Positions 37,601 through 47,792 of a stretch of 64,000 nucleotides of DNA are shown here, in pieces. The notes under the pieces are model-generated. The model worked only from the letters and a program-made list of their open reading frames with translations. It was not told the DNA's origin and did no database searches. The stretch lies in the NCBI RefSeq assembly GCF_026914265.1, contig NC_069136.1, positions 21,172,715 through 21,236,714 of the forward strand, given 5' to 3'. Position 1 is the first letter of the stretch. Every line of letters begins with the position of its first letter. Made by a program: the position numbers and the translations under genes. The stretch is from Mya arenaria. Lineage: Eukaryota > Mollusca > Bivalvia > Myida > Myidae.

Positions 37601-40600
37601 TGTCGTCACAAAACAGGTCCAGCTAAAATAGAAAGTAAATGCCATCGAGCCCAATATTAAAACAACAACACTTTGCTATTACAAAACCGCGTTAAACCGC
37701 GTTTAAACGCTTTATATCACATAAAATGTTCGACCCATTGTTCACATTCCGCTTATAGTACATATTGATAAGTGACTATAACAATGAGCTAGACTGTTTT
37801 AGTATCCAACAAAAACATAATGAAGCCAGGTACCCATATTTAACAAAAATATGTGTATGCAACCATACACTCCTAAACAGCTCTATAACATACTTGGTCC
37901 ACGAATTGGTTGTCCATAATGGACGCCCCTGCTACCGATTGTGTAAGATCAGGACAGAATCGACAACCGGGGTGGATACGTCGTGTTGAATCATTTGTAT
38001 CACACCACGAACTAGCCTTACAATTAGTACCGAACCCCACACGACCTTGAACGTTCTCACTGCAGCTGAAGTGGAAATAAATTGGTGTCAATGCGCCCTA
38101 GGATACTGGTATGTCATTTGTGTTCCACCATAAGCTTGATTGCAGTCAGGACCAACCAACGGCCTTGAAATTTTTCAATGAAGGTGAAGCGTAAATGGGT
38201 TTAATATCACACCACGGGCAAGCCTTACAGTCAGTGTAAATGCAAACACAAACTGGAACGTTGTTAGTACCACACCATGGACAAGACTTACAGCCAGTAC
38301 AGAACCCCACTCGGCCTTGGACGTTCGCACTGCAGCTGAAATGGAAACTAGTTAGTATCACACCATGGACAAGACTTACAGCCAGTATAGAAACCCACTC
38401 GGCCTTGGACGTTCGCACTGCAGCTGAAATGGAAACTAGTTAGTATCACACCATGGACAAGACGTACAGCCAGTATAGAACCCCACTCGGCCTTGGTCGT
38501 TCGCACTGCAGCTGAAATGAAAACTAGTTAGTATCACACCATGGGCTAGCCTTACTGTTAGTACAGAACCCCACGTGGCCTTCGACGTTCTCACTGCAGC
38601 TGAAATGGAAACTTGTTAGTATCACACCATGGGCTAGCCTTACTGTCAGTACAGAAACCCACTCGGCCTTTGATGTTCTCACTGCAGCTGAAATGAACAC
38701 TAGTTAGTATCACACCATGGACTAGCCTTATTGTTAGTACAGAGCACCACACGGCCTTGGATAATCTCACTACGGCTGAAATGAACACTAGTTAGTATCA
38801 CACCACGAACTACCTTTAAAGTCAGTACAGAACCCCGCGTGGCCTTGGACGTTCTCACTGCAGCTGAAATAGAAACTAGGTAGTATAACACCATGGATAA
38901 GACTTACAGCCAGTACAGAACCCCACTCGGCCTTGGACGTTCGCACTGCAGCTGAAATGGAAACTAGTTAGTATCACAAAATGGGCTAACCTTATTGTTA
39001 GTACAGAACCCCACTCGGCCTTGGACGTTCTCATTGCAGCTGAAATGGAAACTAGTTAGTATCACACCATGGGCTAGCCTTACTGTTAGTTCAGATCCCC
39101 ACTCGGCCTTGGATGTTCTCACTGCAGCTGAAATGAATACTAGTTAGTATCACACCATGGACAAGACTTACAGCCAGTACAGAACCCCACTCGGCCTTGG
39201 ACGTTCGCACTGCAGCTGAAATGGAAACTAGTTAGAATCACACCATGGGCTAGCCTTACTGTCAGTACAGAACCCCACTCGGCCTTGGATGTTCTCACTG
39301 CAGCTGAAATGAACACTAGTTAGAATCATACCATGGGCTAGCCTTATTGTTAGTACAGAACACGACTCGGCCTTGGATGTTCTCACTGCAGATGAAATGA
39401 ACACTAGTTAGTATCACACCACGGGCTAGCCTTATTGTTAGTACAAAACCCAACTCGGCCTTTGATGTTCTCACTGCAGCTGAAATGAACACTAGGTATT
39501 ATCACACCACGGGCTACCTTTAAAGTCAGTACAGAACCCCACGTGGCCTTGGACGTTCGCACTGCAGCTGAAATGGAAATTACTTAGTATCACACCATGG
39601 GTAGCCTTACTGTTAGTACAGAACCCCACGTGGTCTTGGAAGTTCGCACTGCAGCTGTAATGGAAACTAGGTAGTATCACACCATGGACAAGACTTACAG
39701 CCAGTACAAAACCCCACCGGCCACAAGTGGAAATAAGTATTGATAATCATAATACATACATCTAAAGTTGAATCATATGCCATCCCACAATGACTTCATT
39801 CACATTTCATCGACTTACGATTAGATTCAGTTAAGAGTCAAATACTACTCCTTTTACCTTGTGGGTTTCCACTTCCCTCCAGCTTGGTAGAAATGCCCTT
39901 TGGCTTCCTCATCGGTACCGTATTCAGGAAACACGCCCCACCGAAGCTGTGCCCATTCATGAACGAGAACGTTCTCTGTGAAAAGTAGTTTCAACATGAT
40001 TAAACCAAAGATTCAATTTGACCTTTCGGGATAAAAACAGAAGCTCTTTTAAAAATCATGAAAAACAACTTTCCCGATGTAAAGAATAATGCATATCATA
40101 TCACCCAAGGTAAGACACAAACATTCAAAAAAACATGTACGTACAATTTTCCTTTCATTAGTAATATAATAATGATAATGTTTTCTTTATTGTTTTTTGT
40201 GCACTCGTCTCGTTTTTCCACTAGCAATTGTATAATGAAATACCTTCCTAATCGCTTTGTTATTTAATTACTGCTTTCAGAAAATCTAATAATTTCTGTT
40301 TTGGCAGAAAATAGTGTCAAATAATAATTTTGTTATTTTATCGTCTTTCTTTGTTTCATATTTTCTATGCCATCCGTCCGTTGCACATTTTAAAAGGTGT
40401 TTCATGCACAATGCAGCTTTGAATGATATCAGTAGTGACTCCTTTGAAAATGCGACAACGCGAAGGGCGAAAATGCAAGAAAAAAATCGTGTTGACCCTT
40501 TTTCACGTCCTGGTTGACAGAGAAGGAGTATTTGCGCTAAAATGTTTGTGTACGAATTTTTCATTGCAATTAAAATTCACATCGAACATTTCAGTTTCAT

Positions 40601-40883
40601 TCCAATCCAGCCCCCTCGTAGTGTCTTACCATGTTTTCCAAAATCAGTCCTGGATGTGTTCTTGACGAATGACAAGGGGAGATAAGTGTACGTTCCTCCT
40701 TGTCCACAAATGTCATTGCCAAATGTCCTCGGGGTTATCAGTTGTCCGTCTTCTATCTGCAAGGAAACTAATTTGAAACCGATGCGGATGAATTGTAAAA
40801 CAAGTCTTGCCGAAAGTCATCGAGGTAGTCATCTGCATGTCTCATCAGGAATATGATCTTAAAAACAACGACACCCGTGAATA

Positions 40884-40924
<41 letters not shown>

Positions 40925-43619
40925 CCATGTTGTTGTTCTTTTAGCAACTTGACTTCATAGACTTTCCGTTGTTTTTGTCATAAAAACAGTTTGTCACAAA
41001 AACTAGTAACCGTAACTATTTTTTGTTCAGTTCTGATTAAGAAATTATCAGATATGGAACATTTACACTTGTATATGGACTTTGGTGTTGCACTTTTTTA
41101 AACAGCTGATGATAACACAAACCTACAAAACTGCATCCTTCATGCGTTTTACTTTTTCATGACAAGGAACTGATCTGAAAGGCATTGACATTAAACGTGC
41201 TTATCCGTGTGTTGTTACCTTGAAGTATCCGCGCTCGGATTGTTGGACTGGCTGGGCGTCTCTCTGTGGTGTCCAGGATCTTGGAACGACGATGTTGATT
41301 TCACCAAAATACACGCGCTGTTCCGTAGCCCTAAACAGCAATCGTGATGCGGCAGTAAAGATATCCTAGAAAATTGAAAATGTTAAACCACTTATGACTC
41401 TACGAGCAATATTCCAAAAAGTATGCGACGGAAGTTGATTGAGGACATATCTCTATAATAATGGTTTTGCTCAATGTTCGTTTTTGATCTGTATAGAGGT
41501 TTGTTAGTGATCAAAAGCCAGACCTTAACAGGTGATGTCATGTTTTATTCACCTGTAAGCTTTACAAATGTATGCTTGGACCCAGAGGTCAAGTGTTGAT
41601 TCTTTTTTATCAGTGCGGAATGAGAACTATTAACATTTCATTGAAATGTGTTATTTGTGACGAACATGTATCCGACAGCTCATTTAAAGTAAGTTGGGTT
41701 GTTTACAAAAAAAGTCAATGATTCGTTTAAATTTAAACCCAAACAGCTTAACAAAGTCCAATACTTAAAGATTAAAAGGTTTCCAAATTTTATTTTTATG
41801 TAGTTTTGATGTCGAAACTTTATTTTAACAAATATCCAATGCAATATTTATTCATGTAACCAGTTTTCAAGTTAATAAGTTTTGTATTCAAAGAACTCCG
41901 CTCATGAGAAAATGAAAGCATCAGTATATGGACAAGGAAATTCATAGTAAGAGCTATGCTACTTTGGTGACATAGCGAGCTGAGCACATTCTACAAAGGA
42001 AGTATATGTCGGATATTTCTTGAAATTCCTTTTGCATTTTCGGCATGTCTTCAGACAATAAGATTATGTGTTTTTCTAAATATGTTTCAGACAATCCGAT
42101 CAACATTGTCGTGTGGCTTTTTGAATAACAGTGTTAGTTAGAATAGTAAAAAGTGACTTAAATTAACTTCGAATAGAACAATGAAGAATACAGGGACAAG
42201 CCCAGTAGTCAGGAATTTAATCACAAATCCTGTTAAAAGGCACAAGGCCCAGACGACAATGAACACGAGACAGAAACGTATACAATCATACGAGTTACAA
42301 TAAATGCAAAAAAACAACATCCGATTAAAGTTTACAAACATCGAATATAAAAACGCATTTACGAACTGGTAAACAGGCATTGATTAACAAAGAATATCCA
42401 TGCCATTTTTATAATAAAAAGATCAGTATTGCAACACATCAATTATTTTTATTAAAAGATGTTACCTTCTGTGACCCAATGTGTTATAATATATTAAGAC
42501 TTCATTCAAAAGCTTGACTAACGTCCAAATATTACTAGTAGAATAATCTTAAATCTGTATAGATATATTCGATTCAATGTCAGAAGTATCCAATGTATTA
42601 TGCATTCCATAGTCTTGTCGTATTGATTTTTGCCACCAATAAAATCAGGAAAACAAAATGTACAATTAAACAAGCCTAACGTATTAACAGTTTACGTTCA
42701 TAGTTTACTTAAAGATGCACTATTACTCCTAAAAAGATTTAGCACAATAGATGCAATTGTTTAAATATACATGTACTAGAAAACATTTATACATGTCGAA
42801 AGCAATGGTTCTTATAAAGAATTCCGAGTTGAATTCGAAGGAATTGTGCAGAAAACACGGTATTTCTACCTCATGAGACTATAGTAGATCACTTTAAATA
42901 TCTAAGCGTTCACCAATCATTTAATTTATTTATTTTGGTTTCAGCTATCTAATACACTGTTACAATCTTGATATCAGTATTAACATTTTCCATAAATGGA
43001 TTATTTAGTAAGTTGTTCAAGATTTGTCATTCAAAATTTATGTTTGTTATACATGTGTATGTATTGATTTTGAATAAAAGTGTCACTTTAAGTAATTAAT
43101 ACTGTGAGGCTGGCTAGTGTATTGGATTCCAAAACATTCAAACAACCACACTGTTTGTTCGATTATCAACCGGATCTAGTTTGAAAATACGATTAAAGCA
43201 TTATGCACACTTGCACATGCAACACCACTGCATAATAAGGAGTGAGTGTGTGTCAAAATGATTATTTAATTTGAAGGGGACGAACGACCGAACTTAAAGA
43301 AATTAAAGAAACACGAAATATACTAGACAACATAACTATCTAGCATCTATGTCCCATGGTACGTTGATACAACGAACTAAGAAAAACATCAATTTATAAT
43401 CTTATACAAAGTACGTCTTCCACCTTTTGAAAACAATATTTTGATATGTTAGTAAATTAGTGATAATTAACTCAAGATTACCTTTATTCTGTCGATTAAG
43501 CTTTGATCTTCGGTCACAAGATCATGAACAGCGACGTATATCCCTTCATATCTATTGTCTTTTAATGTAACACCATAACAAACCCCTATGAAGAAAGCCA
43601 AAGCAAACAAAACGCGCAT
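30977..43619 (-). CDS. CLCA: CLCA-family protein, copy 2 (intact, 17 exons)
   Basis: Calcium-activated chloride channel regulator family: a cell-surface or secreted glycoprotein that modulates chloride channels in other animals. Exons in transcript order: 43619-43482, 41365-41219, 40756-40630, 39975-39858, 38065-37894, 37622-37484, 37100-36988, 36528-36402, 35998-35889, 35491-35192, 34148-33939, 33544-33319, 33196-33053, 32766-32560, 32053-31805, 31659-31447, 31020-30977. All introns are GT-AG and all phases agree. They join to 2784 nt, 927 residues plus stop, the usual CLCA length. Order: signal peptide, metalloprotease-like domain, Cys-rich segment, VWA, beta-sandwich, FnIII, TM helix, short tail. 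Start chosen at the ATG opening a hydrophobic leader. The stop is earlier than in copy 3 by a substitution, shortening the tail by about 23 residues. It is the only copy here with an unbroken frame. Confidence 0.93.
31251..31412. repeat. 30-bp minisatellite, short allele in intron 16 of copy 2
   Basis: Five to six units of the same 30-bp repeat as at 1-6552, with the same flanks as copy 3's array: an AATATTAATTTCAAGA-like start and a CTCAAAAGCGTGTTCG end. The same locus is thus 0.16 kb in copy 2 and 3.5 kb in copy 3. Confidence 0.9.
31805..32766 (-). other. Copy 2 exons 14-15: fibronectin type III-like domain
   Basis: Residues about 691-842. Exon 14 has the family signature PGKITDLRIED...IRWTATGDD, matching PPGQITDLKA...LTWTAPGDD of CLCA1. 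Exon 15 has YKLRYANDL and the terminal FLGIRALDEVGNEGAMSN, matching FIAIQAVDKVDLKSEISN. Both boundaries are phase 1, which is typical of FnIII cassettes. Confidence 0.88.
33053..34148 (-). other. Copy 2 exons 11-13: beta-sandwich region
   Basis: Residues 498-690. Exon 11 begins at ATGAGATCAGGGACG after a TTGTAG acceptor. That ATG is internal, not a start. Exon 12 holds SKSKDNHQVTVTTRF and GNAPVLNANVVA, resembling the GASPILRASVTA motif of CLCA1, followed by LRDNG (family: LLDNGAGAD). Exon 13 continues DGTYTG, as the family continues DGVYS. All four exons 11-14 are missing from copy 3. Confidence 0.85.
34500..35040 (+). repeat. Bivalve-type dispersed repeat, intron 10 of copy 2
   Basis: Counterpart of 10430-11030 at the same intron position, so it was inserted before copies 1 and 2 split. 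Contains an extra local duplication of a 46-bp piece (34624-34669 and 34670-34715, ATGAGATCTATCTGATATGT twice). Ends near GCCCGGACGCACACAGGC. Confidence 0.65.
35192..37100 (-). other. Copy 2 exons 7-10: von Willebrand factor A domain
   Basis: Residues 281-497. The MIDAS metal site is complete: DKSGSM at 311-316 supplies DxSxS, Thr386 in GGTCIGCGL and Asp417 in LMSDGE supply the other ligands, with normal VWA spacing. Exon 8 carries SYLGIVWFDSSA, like VGMVTFDSAA of vertebrate CLCA1. Exon 10 (300 nt) carries the LGILIHTVAI and KITGGKSLFL strands. An intact MIDAS indicates divalent-cation ligand binding, as proposed for CLCA action on channel partners. Confidence 0.9.
37484..38065 (-). other. 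Copy 2 exons 5-6: cysteine-rich segment
   Basis: Residues about 177-280. Exon 5 begins at CAG|CTGCAGTGAGAAC and encodes a Cys-rich stretch (CKASSWCDTN, then PGCRFCPDL) ending in ASIMDNQFVDQ, matching the conserved ASIM region of the family. Exon 6 encodes CDDSEG...KQNLYCDHKSVWAVM, matching the family's segment before the VWA domain. The exon 5 donor is GACCAA|GTATGT. The start of exon 5 is the source of the tandem array lying upstream of it in intron 4. Confidence 0.85.
38100..39722 (-). repeat. 88-bp tandem array derived from exon 5, intron 4 of copy 2
   Basis: About 16 units spaced 88 bp. In the gene's sense direction each unit holds TACTAAC, a pyrimidine run, TTTCAG, then a copy of the first part of exon 5 (CTGCAGTGAGAACGT onward) ending TGTGATACTAACTAG. 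The translated start resembles exon 5's CSENVQGRVGF. Units nearest the true exon 5 (about 38100-38300) are the most diverged and those farther away the most alike. The 88-bp length shifts the frame between units, so the array is not an extended reading frame. Copy 1 has only the single exon 5. Confidence 0.9.
39858..41365 (-). other. Copy 2 exons 2-4: metalloprotease-like domain, degenerate zinc motif
   Basis: Residues 47 to about 177. Exon 2 carries the family segment around YFGEINIVVPRSW, exon 3 GNDICGQGGTYTYLPLSFV, and exon 4 the active-site region. Active CLCA members have HEXXH with a downstream Asp (HEWAHLRWGVFDE in human CLCA1), which binds zinc and allows self-cleavage. Here the sequence is HEWAQLRWGVFPE (residues 143-155): the first His and the Glu remain, the second His is Gln, and the Asp position is Pro. 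Inference: zinc binding and self-cleavage are probably lost. Copies 1 and 3 have the same change. Confidence 0.88.
40884..40927. repeat. (CAT)n microsatellite, intron 2 of copy 2
   Basis: About 14 trinucleotides, orthologous in position to the tracts at 20165 and 59931. Confidence 0.95.
42713..43087 (-). mobile_element. TTAA MITE family B, in intron 1 of CLCA copy 2
   Basis: 375 bp, reverse orientation to the copy at 17003, with TTAA at 42709-42712 and 43088-43091. Ends read AGATGCACTATTACTC and GAATAAAAGTGTCACT. Shared at the same site by CLCA copy 3 (61863-62237), so it was present before that duplication. Confidence 0.85.
43482..43619 (-). other. Copy 2 exon 1: signal peptide and start of N-domain
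   Basis: Encodes residues 1-46. The leader MRVLFALAFFIGVCYG is a typical signal peptide with a basic N-end, hydrophobic core and small residue before the likely cleavage. It is followed by the CLCA N-domain opening (YEGIYVAVHD). The exon ends in phase 0 at AAG|GTAATC. The same exon recurs at 27611, 47640 and 62769, so it is the best marker for counting gene copies in this cluster. Confidence 0.9.
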
Positions 43620-43671
43620 GATGAAGCGATATTCTTTCTAAAATGATTGTAAAGGGCAGTCACATTTACCT

Positions 43672-43698
43672 TGAGCGGAAAAAATATGGGTATAATAT
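43672..43698 (-). promoter_or_regulatory. Candidate core promoter box, copy 2
   Basis: Sense strand TTATACCCATATTTT, about 70 bp upstream of the start codon at 43619, matching the block in front of the other first exons. Confidence 0.5.
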
Positions 43699-43865
43699 CA
43701 CAAAATACTCTTCGCTTCTTATTAATGCCGGAAGATCAGTGTTTAATGCAAATACGAACAATACATGATTATTTGTCAAACAGACATCTGACTCAGATGT
43801 TCTTGATGGTGAAATGTGGGTGCGCTCTAATCTGACTTTAACTTGAGTGTTATATTACTCCTTAT

Positions 43866-44010
43866 TTAAGGATGAAGTCTAGTGGCATATGTGTCCGCCA
43901 TGCATTTAATGTCGTAGGTCCGATCCCAGCCAGGGAAATGTTCTCCATTGGGCCCAGTAAATGTATATTTCATATTTTCAAAGCCAAAATAATACGAAAA
44001 ATACTTTTTT
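43866..44010 (+). mobile_element. tRNA-derived SINE-like fragment upstream of copy 2
   Basis: Contains an A-box-like TGGCATATGTG (43883) and a B-box-like GGTCCGATCCC (43917) at tRNA spacing, followed by a non-tRNA body. It does not fold as a full tRNA, so this is a SINE piece rather than a tRNA gene. Exact ends not visible. Confidence 0.5.
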
Positions 44011-47000
44011 GAATGAAATTCTCTCTGAGTGAAATTGCTATGTCCATGCTCCAAAAAAACAACAGTAAGTTTGGAATATCAATCAGAAACCAAATGAAAA
44101 TGATTTCTCAGTACCCAAGCATAGTGAATTAGAAAAACCTGCAGTGGGGTTTTAGAATTAATTCAGAAAAAAAATGATTCAAAACGTTTCCGAGTAGCAA
44201 CATATTCCGTTATAGCCTATATTGAATTCGGTAAGAGTAATATAACGTCTATAGGTCCTATCTTTCTTTGCGAGGTCTTTGAGCCGCCTTGAAGAGCAGC
44301 CACCGCGGCGGATTTCCCGGCAACGAAAGTTGATATAACCTCTTGCACTTAAATGATGCATGTGTATGGTAAGTTTAATATACATGATGCGCCTTTAAAA
44401 TGGCAATTTAATTTAATTTGAATAGTTTATGATCGATAAACCAGTTTTACATAAAATGTCACGTTTATGAAAAAGAAATCATACATACGAATTTCAGATG
44501 ATTAAATTAATTAATAAGAGGCGTGTTTAAGTATGACTATTCCATTAAACATAAAATATGAATTCCCATCTACCTTCCCTATTATTCAGGGGAAATTACT
44601 AATCGTAATTATATTCTATAGTCATGCAAGTTGTTTGGTTATTATTCATTTAATAAATGAACATGTTAAAGATAGTTTCGGGGTTTTTTTCGTGACAAAA
44701 AACAATCAACCTTATAAAATGTGTTTGGTCATATGTTATACCATTCTTAAAAAGACCCCACCCCAACACTCATAATTTTGATTGACTTAAGATGGAGGTA
44801 ATATTATGCATTTTATGAAAATATATAGAAGTCATACTCTGCATTCGCTCAAAAATAGCTGACTTTTTCTTCGAAGTTATCGTTCTCCATACGACAATAT
44901 AGACAATTGGGAAGGTAGTGTGTAATATAAATGGGGAAATCAACAACAACAATCTGTTTGGCTACTGTAAAATGTATTCACTCCAGAGTGTAATCATGTT
45001 GTTTATTCCTGAACCGGTATTCATTACATATATTTAGCCATTTACCTGATTTAAGTTTATTAGGAAATTACTTATTTTATCAATTTATTGTGTAAATACC
45101 AGTCGTGTTTTTTTTTAAATCATATTAGTATTATTATATGTTAAAAACAGAAAGTGTTACTTCAATGAATGTGTCAACAGAAACTGAATAATCAATGTTG
45201 TGTTGAATGTTAATGGCTCGAAGAAAACATGATAAAATGCAAGATTATATTTTCCCCAGCAAATCCTTAAAAATCAAGAATAAATTCAATACAACTGACT
45301 GGATATTTAGGGGTCGTGCTTTAATTATTACCCCTAAGCCGCAACACGCACCCATGACAAATGGGTTTCCTCCTGGAACTTCGGTTTCCCCCACATCACA
45401 AGACCACACTCTCGCATAACAAAGAGCCAAATTAAGTAAATTAATGTGTTATAGCATAAATGGAAAAATGTTAACTATTATAAAACAAAATGTAAAGTGG
45501 TAGCAAATCTTGTTTTTTCGATAATAATCTGTCAAACTTTTTCCCGTGTGCTAGAGGTGTACCCAAAGGCGAAACTCTTTCGTCAACTAGGCAACTTTTT
45601 AGCTATCAAAATTAATTGTTTTAAAAAACCACCCGGCATTTCAAACCCACAAAACTGTTAGATAATCATAGACGCATGTATTTTCCTTTTGATAAATGTG
45701 TAACAACTTTTCCACATTATTTCTTCTCTCTGATAGTTACAACCATAGTTATTTAGTTATTAGTATACTATTGTATAACCATATATCACATTTATCTATT
45801 GTGCTAAGTGTACCAATAAACTTGAGAATTTGCCAACGAAAGAGATTAATACAATGTTGTAATAAATTTCAAAATCGTTGTAAAATATAGAATTTAGACT
45901 AATACACAGCGTGACAAGGTGTTGCATCAGCTTCGTGCTAAGTAAGTGCAATAACAGCATATCGTTTGTCAGTGCAAGAATCAAGATTTGACCCGATGGT
46001 CTCAGAAGTTGTGTATGCATGGTTAAAAGTACTGATTTTATATTCGTTTCGTACTTAACATTCCATAATATACAGTGTGTGTATACCACGTGATAAATAA
46101 CGTCATATATGCTACATCGGAATACAATATTCTGCTTAAAATGAAGACTTGAAACAAAGATTACTTTTGTTTTACTACACAATTTTAAATAAAACAAAGG
46201 GGCAGTCTATGCCGTTTAAAGAGCCCCGCCTTCGTTTTATTACCGGAGTTTGATAAGGTGATTAGTTTCATCAACCACTTCGACAAACCTGTTTCCGAAA
46301 AAACGTTTTGACAGTGGTCCGTCAGACGGCCGTATTTTGAAAAGGTTTGTCGAAGTGTTTTAAGATACTAAACTGTCAATCAAACACTGGTAAATGACCG
46401 AAGGCGGAGCTCCGTAAGCGGCGTAGACTGCGCTATGTTTTATTTAAAACGATGAAGAAATGGAAACGTTATCTTTGTTTAAAGTCTTCATTCAAAGCAA
46501 AATGTTGCCTTCCGACGTAGCATTTAACGCAATTTATCACGTGGTATACACAAACTGGTATAGTCCTCCGTATTTTCACCGTCACTTAAATCAGATATAA
46601 CGAAAGGTGGAATAAAACTCATAACCTAGCATAACTTACTATCATGGCGTACCACGTTTACTTAAGTAATTTATACTGTTTGACTGTTGTGAACTTCCAA
46701 AACTTTTAAACAAACATACACTTTATTTGAATATCTACAGAAACTAGTTTCTCTATTCTGTTAAATTGTTTAATCGTAAGGTATTCGTAATGTATTTATG
46801 TGATTCTAAATGTTTACAATATCCGTAAGCTTCGAACTGTTCGCCTTTAAAATAACCACAATGCAGTCTGAAACGCCGTGGTTGTGTGACCACATATTTA
46901 TATTTCATATATTCGTGTTGACTTGCAAACATTATCATGTGTTCGACGGATCATGAAAATACAGGTAGCTTAAGACTCCTCATACGATACCTAGCACAAC

Positions 47001-47095
47001 TGGCAATTCTAATAAGATGCTAGAATTACAAAATATACGAAACAACATGACTCTCAGTCAGTAATGCAACAGAATGTTGATTTTAACGAACTTGA
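44011..47095. other. Upstream region of copy 2: no gene seen
   Basis: 44011-45000 matches 63155-64000 almost base for base. 45000-47095 holds the foldback element at 46073-46557 and otherwise nothing recognisable. Small open stretches (44533-44775, 45207-45419) have no domain or codon signature and are duplicated with the flanking DNA. Confidence 0.55.
46073..46557. mobile_element. Long inverted-repeat (foldback) element
   Basis: About 485 bp of which nearly all folds on itself. Left-arm sequence GTGTATACCACGTGATAAAT is matched by ATTTATCACGTGGTATACAC near the right end, and arms of about 140-150 bp continue inward through AAGTCTTCATT and GTTTTATTTAAAA. The inner spacer again pairs (GCAGTCTATGCCG against GCGTAGACTGC). 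No coding capacity. Lies in the spacer upstream of copy 2. Confidence 0.8.
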
Positions 47096-47460
47096 AGTGA
47101 CACTCTTATTCTAAATCAATATATACACATGTATAACAATCATAAATTTTGAGTGATAAACCTTTAACTACTTACTAAATAATGCATTAATGAAATATTT
47201 ATTACTGATAACAATATTGTAATCATGTATGTAATAGCTGGAAACGGAAAAATATTAGATAATTTGGGAGTGCTAAAAGATTTACTGTGATCTACTATTG
47301 TCTCATACGGTAGAAACACTGCTTTTTTGCACCTTTCTTTCAAATTAAACTCGGTATCCTTCATAAGAACCATTGTATTCGACATTAATTCAACATTTTT
47401 GATATGTTAAAACAATTGTGTAAATTGTGGAAAACCTTATTCTGTAGTAAGAGTGTCTCT
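47096..47460 (+). mobile_element. TTAA MITE family B, beside the orphan exon
   Basis: 365 bp; the right end is followed by TTAA at 47461-47464 and the left flank is a changed TTGA. Lies 40 bp downstream of the orphan first exon's donor, so its insertion or nearby rearrangement may mark where the rest of that gene was lost. Confidence 0.8.
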
Positions 47461-47502
47461 TTAAGTACACTGATAGATTAGCGCTTAAAAACGCACGGTT
47501 AC

Positions 47503-47640
47503 CTTTATTCTGTCGATTAAACTTAGATCTTCGGTCACAAGATCATGAACAGCGACGTATATCCCTTCATATTTATTGTCTTTTAATGTAACACCATAAC
47601 AAAACCCTAAGAAGGGAACAAGAACAAGCAACATGCGCAT
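47503..47640 (-). pseudogene. Orphan CLCA first exon
   Basis: A complete copy of exon 1 with a good donor (AAG|GTAACC) encoding MRMLLVLVPFLGFCYG plus VTLKDNKYEGIYVAVHD and the rest of the 46 residues, all open. It resembles copy 1's leader (MRMLL) more than that of copies 2 and 3 (MRVLF). No exons 2-17 follow before copy 2's own exon 1 at 43619. It is either the relic of a fourth gene whose body was deleted, or an upstream alternative first exon for copy 2, since its phase-0 donor could join copy 2 exon 2. Confidence 0.8.
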
Positions 47641-47691
47641 GATGAAGCGATATTCTGTCCAAAACGATTGTACGACACGACCACTTCTACG

Positions 47692-47792
47692 TTTAGCGTT
47701 TAAATATGAGTATACTATTACTCAAATACTCTTCGCGTCTTATCTATCGTCGGATCAGTTCTACATTGAGCGCTAAAATATGGGTATAAATT
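47692..47792 (-). promoter_or_regulatory. Doubled promoter box before the orphan exon
   Basis: The conserved block occurs twice, at 47692-47718 (TATACTCATATTTAAACGC in sense) and at 47766-47792 (TTTATACCCATATTTTAGCG), each followed by similar bases. The other first exons have it once. Confidence 0.5.

Noticed and set aside
38146-39680. Series of small minus-strand Cys-containing open stretches as exons or peptides
   Set aside because: They are units of the 88-bp array; each ends at a built-in TAG and the frame shifts between units. Kept as decoy splice sites, not as separate genes.
43883-43927. tRNA gene
   Set aside because: A-box and B-box-like motifs are present, but no acceptor-stem pairing or anticodon arm is visible; fits a SINE fragment.
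44533-44775. Small gene of 80 codons, also present at 63676-63918
   Set aside because: Identity between the two only reflects duplication of the surrounding DNA; no domain, splice context or codon pattern.
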